From positions 1 to 6,840 of the forward strand of contig CAYTET010000074.1 of NCBI GenBank assembly GCA_964436975.1: a DNA stretch of 6,840 bases, written 5' to 3'. The notes beneath the pieces were generated by a model, which was not told the origin of the DNA, searched no databases, and saw only the letters and a program-made list of their open reading frames with translations. This DNA comes from CAYTET01 sp964436975. Lineage in GTDB: Bacteria; Bacillota_I; Bacilli_A; Erysipelotrichales; Erysipelotrichaceae. Positions 5,637 to 6,840 of the stretch are shown piece after piece. The position numbers and the translations under genes were made by a program. Positions within the stretch are counted from its first letter, which is position 1, and each line of letters opens with the position of its first letter.

Positions 5637-6840
5637 ATGAAACCTGTTGTTCTTGTTGTCATGGATGGTGTCGGCATCAATCCGTCAACCTATGGCAACG
5701 CTGTCGCTAACGCTAATAAACCAACTTTAGATAAACTTTGGAAAGATTGCCCGCATACCGCGATTAAAGCCAGCGGCCTGGCTGTTGGCCTGCCCTCAGA
5801 CGGAGATATGGGCAACAGCGAAGTCGGCCACAATGCTTTGGGCTGCGGCCAGATCTACTCCCAGGGCGCCAAGCTGGTCAATGAATCCATTGCTTCCGGT
5901 GACATCTTCAAATCAGAAACCTGGAAAGAACTTGTCGCCAATGCCAAGGGCCACACCATGCATTTTTTAGGCCTGCTGTCTGACGGCAATGTACATTCCC
6001 ACATCAATCATCTGCTGGCCATGATCGGCCAGGCCAAAAAAGAAGGCCTGTCCAGAGTGCGGGTCCATATCCTGCTGGACGGCCGGGATGTCCCGGAAAC
6101 CAGCGCCTTGATTTACGTCAAGCAGCTGGAAGACTATATGGCTTCCCTAAACGATGATTCCTTTGATGCCCGCATCGCTTCCGGCGGCGGCCGGATGGTC
6201 ATAACCATGGACCGCTATGAATCCAACTGGAAGATGGTGGAAGAAGGCTGGCAGATCCATGTGGAAGGTGTCGGCCGGCAGTTTGCCTCCGCCACCCAGG
6301 CCATTGAAACCTACCGTCAGGAATTAGGCGTCAATGACCAGTTTCTGCCGGGATTTGTGATTGCCAGCGACGGTCAGCCGGTCGGTCCCATCAATGATCA
6401 TGATTCCGTCATTCTCTTCAACTTCCGCGGCGACCGCGCCCTGGAAATCTCCAAAGCCTTTGATGATAAAAATCTCAGCACCATCAAGCGTAACAAGCTG
6501 GTGGACGTCATGTATGCCGGCATGCTGGAATATGACGGCGATCTGCACATCCCTCATAAATACCTGGTTACCCCTCCTCATATCAAACACACCCTGTCGG
6601 AATATCTGGTCGCCAATAAGATCAGTTCCTATGCCATATCCGAAACCCAGAAGTTTGGTCATGTGACTTATTTCTGGAACGGCAACCGCAGTGAGAAGTT
6701 TGACGACAGCCTGGAGACCTGGGTTGAAATCAAATCCGACATTGTTCCCTTTGAGCAGCGGCCCTGGATGAAATGCGCCGAAATTACGGATCAGCTGTGC
6801 GACGCCATCACTTCCAAAAAGTATTCTTTTTTAAGAACCA
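5637..6840 (+). CDS. gpmI: 2,3-bisphosphoglycerate-independent phosphoglycerate mutase (3' end outside window)
   Basis: This enzyme interconverts 3- and 2-phosphoglycerate in glycolysis and gluconeogenesis in the cytoplasm, using two metal ions and a phosphoserine intermediate. The frame is open from ATG 5637 to the window edge: 401 codons and one base. Visible residues are the metal-binding D10 (VVMDG), the catalytic S61 in DMGNSEVGHNALG, H120 in SDGNVHSH, R150/D151 in LDGRDVP, R186 and R193 in GGGRMVITMDR, R264/R267 in FNFRGDRA, and K339 in ETQKFGH. The remaining metal ligands, including the DHGN motif, must lie beyond the edge. Several stretches (GRMVITMDRYESNW, KFGHVTYFWNGNR, QIYSQGAKLV) resemble the plant/trypanosomatid type of the enzyme more than the Bacillus type (GRYYAMDR). 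A family member of that kind would be about 550 residues, so roughly the last quarter is missing. AGAGG lies 9 nt before the start. It is its own transcription unit here. Confidence 0.96.
   Translation, partial: MKPVVLVVMDGVGINPSTYGNAVANANKPTLDKLWKDCPHTAIKASGLAVGLPSDGDMGNSEVGHNALGCGQIYSQGAKLVNESIASGDIFKSETWKELVANAKGHTMHFLGLLSDGNVHSHINHLLAMIGQAKKEGLSRVRVHILLDGRDVPETSALIYVKQLEDYMASLNDDSFDARIASGGGRMVITMDRYESNWKMVEEGWQIHVEGVGRQFASATQAIETYRQELGVNDQFLPGFVIASDGQPVGPINDHDSVILFNFRGDRALEISKAFDDKNLSTIKRNKLVDVMYAGMLEYDGDLHIPHKYLVTPPHIKHTLSEYLVANKISSYAISETQKFGHVTYFWNGNRSEKFDDSLETWVEIKSDIVPFEQRPWMKCAEITDQLCDAITSKKYSFLRT

Overview
The window looks like chromosomal DNA of a low-to-mid GC Gram-positive bacterium (Bacillota). 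Genes are preceded by AGGAGG-like ribosome binding sites, TATAAT-type promoters and an intrinsic terminator, and the standard code fits throughout. The codon style, with many CTG, CAG and GCC codons, and the gene mix would suit an Erysipelotrichia-like gut Firmicute. That placement is inference only; no rRNA or marker gene settles it.

Layout, left to right. Positions 1-50 look like the outer end of an insertion sequence, probably IS21-like. Positions 51-138 hold nothing I can support. An AT-rich gene for a 91-residue protein of unknown function with a cysteine cluster, starting at TTG, lies at 139-414 on the minus strand. A 441-residue DUF2130 protein (long coiled coil followed by a PD-(D/E)XK-like nuclease motif) lies at 510-1835 on the minus strand. 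Upstream of it are an extended -10 promoter, an 18-bp palindrome centred near -41.5, and a tiny minus-strand ORF (1965-2048) for a 27-residue hydrophobic peptide with its own strong ribosome binding site and promoter. A divergent promoter overlapping that one drives, on the plus strand, a two-gene operon (2147-3895 and 3888-5534) encoding the two halves of a heterodimeric ABC exporter. An intrinsic terminator (5538-5572) closes the operon. A separate extended -10 promoter then leads into gpmI, the cofactor-independent phosphoglycerate mutase of glycolysis, which runs off the right edge after 401 codons.

How the parts fit together. The two ABC proteins overlap by 8 nt and carry complementary lesions. 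The first has Asp in place of the catalytic Glu after Walker B. The second has FSQGQ instead of LSGGQ. Together they should form one degenerate and one competent ATP site, as in TM287/288-type exporters. The substrate cannot be read from the sequence. The minus-strand peptide and DUF2130 gene may be co-transcribed away from the exporter. The gpmI gene is an independent housekeeping unit. The least described parts are the 27-residue peptide, the palindrome-controlled DUF2130 gene and the 91-residue cysteine protein. I see no sign of a complete new multi-gene system here.
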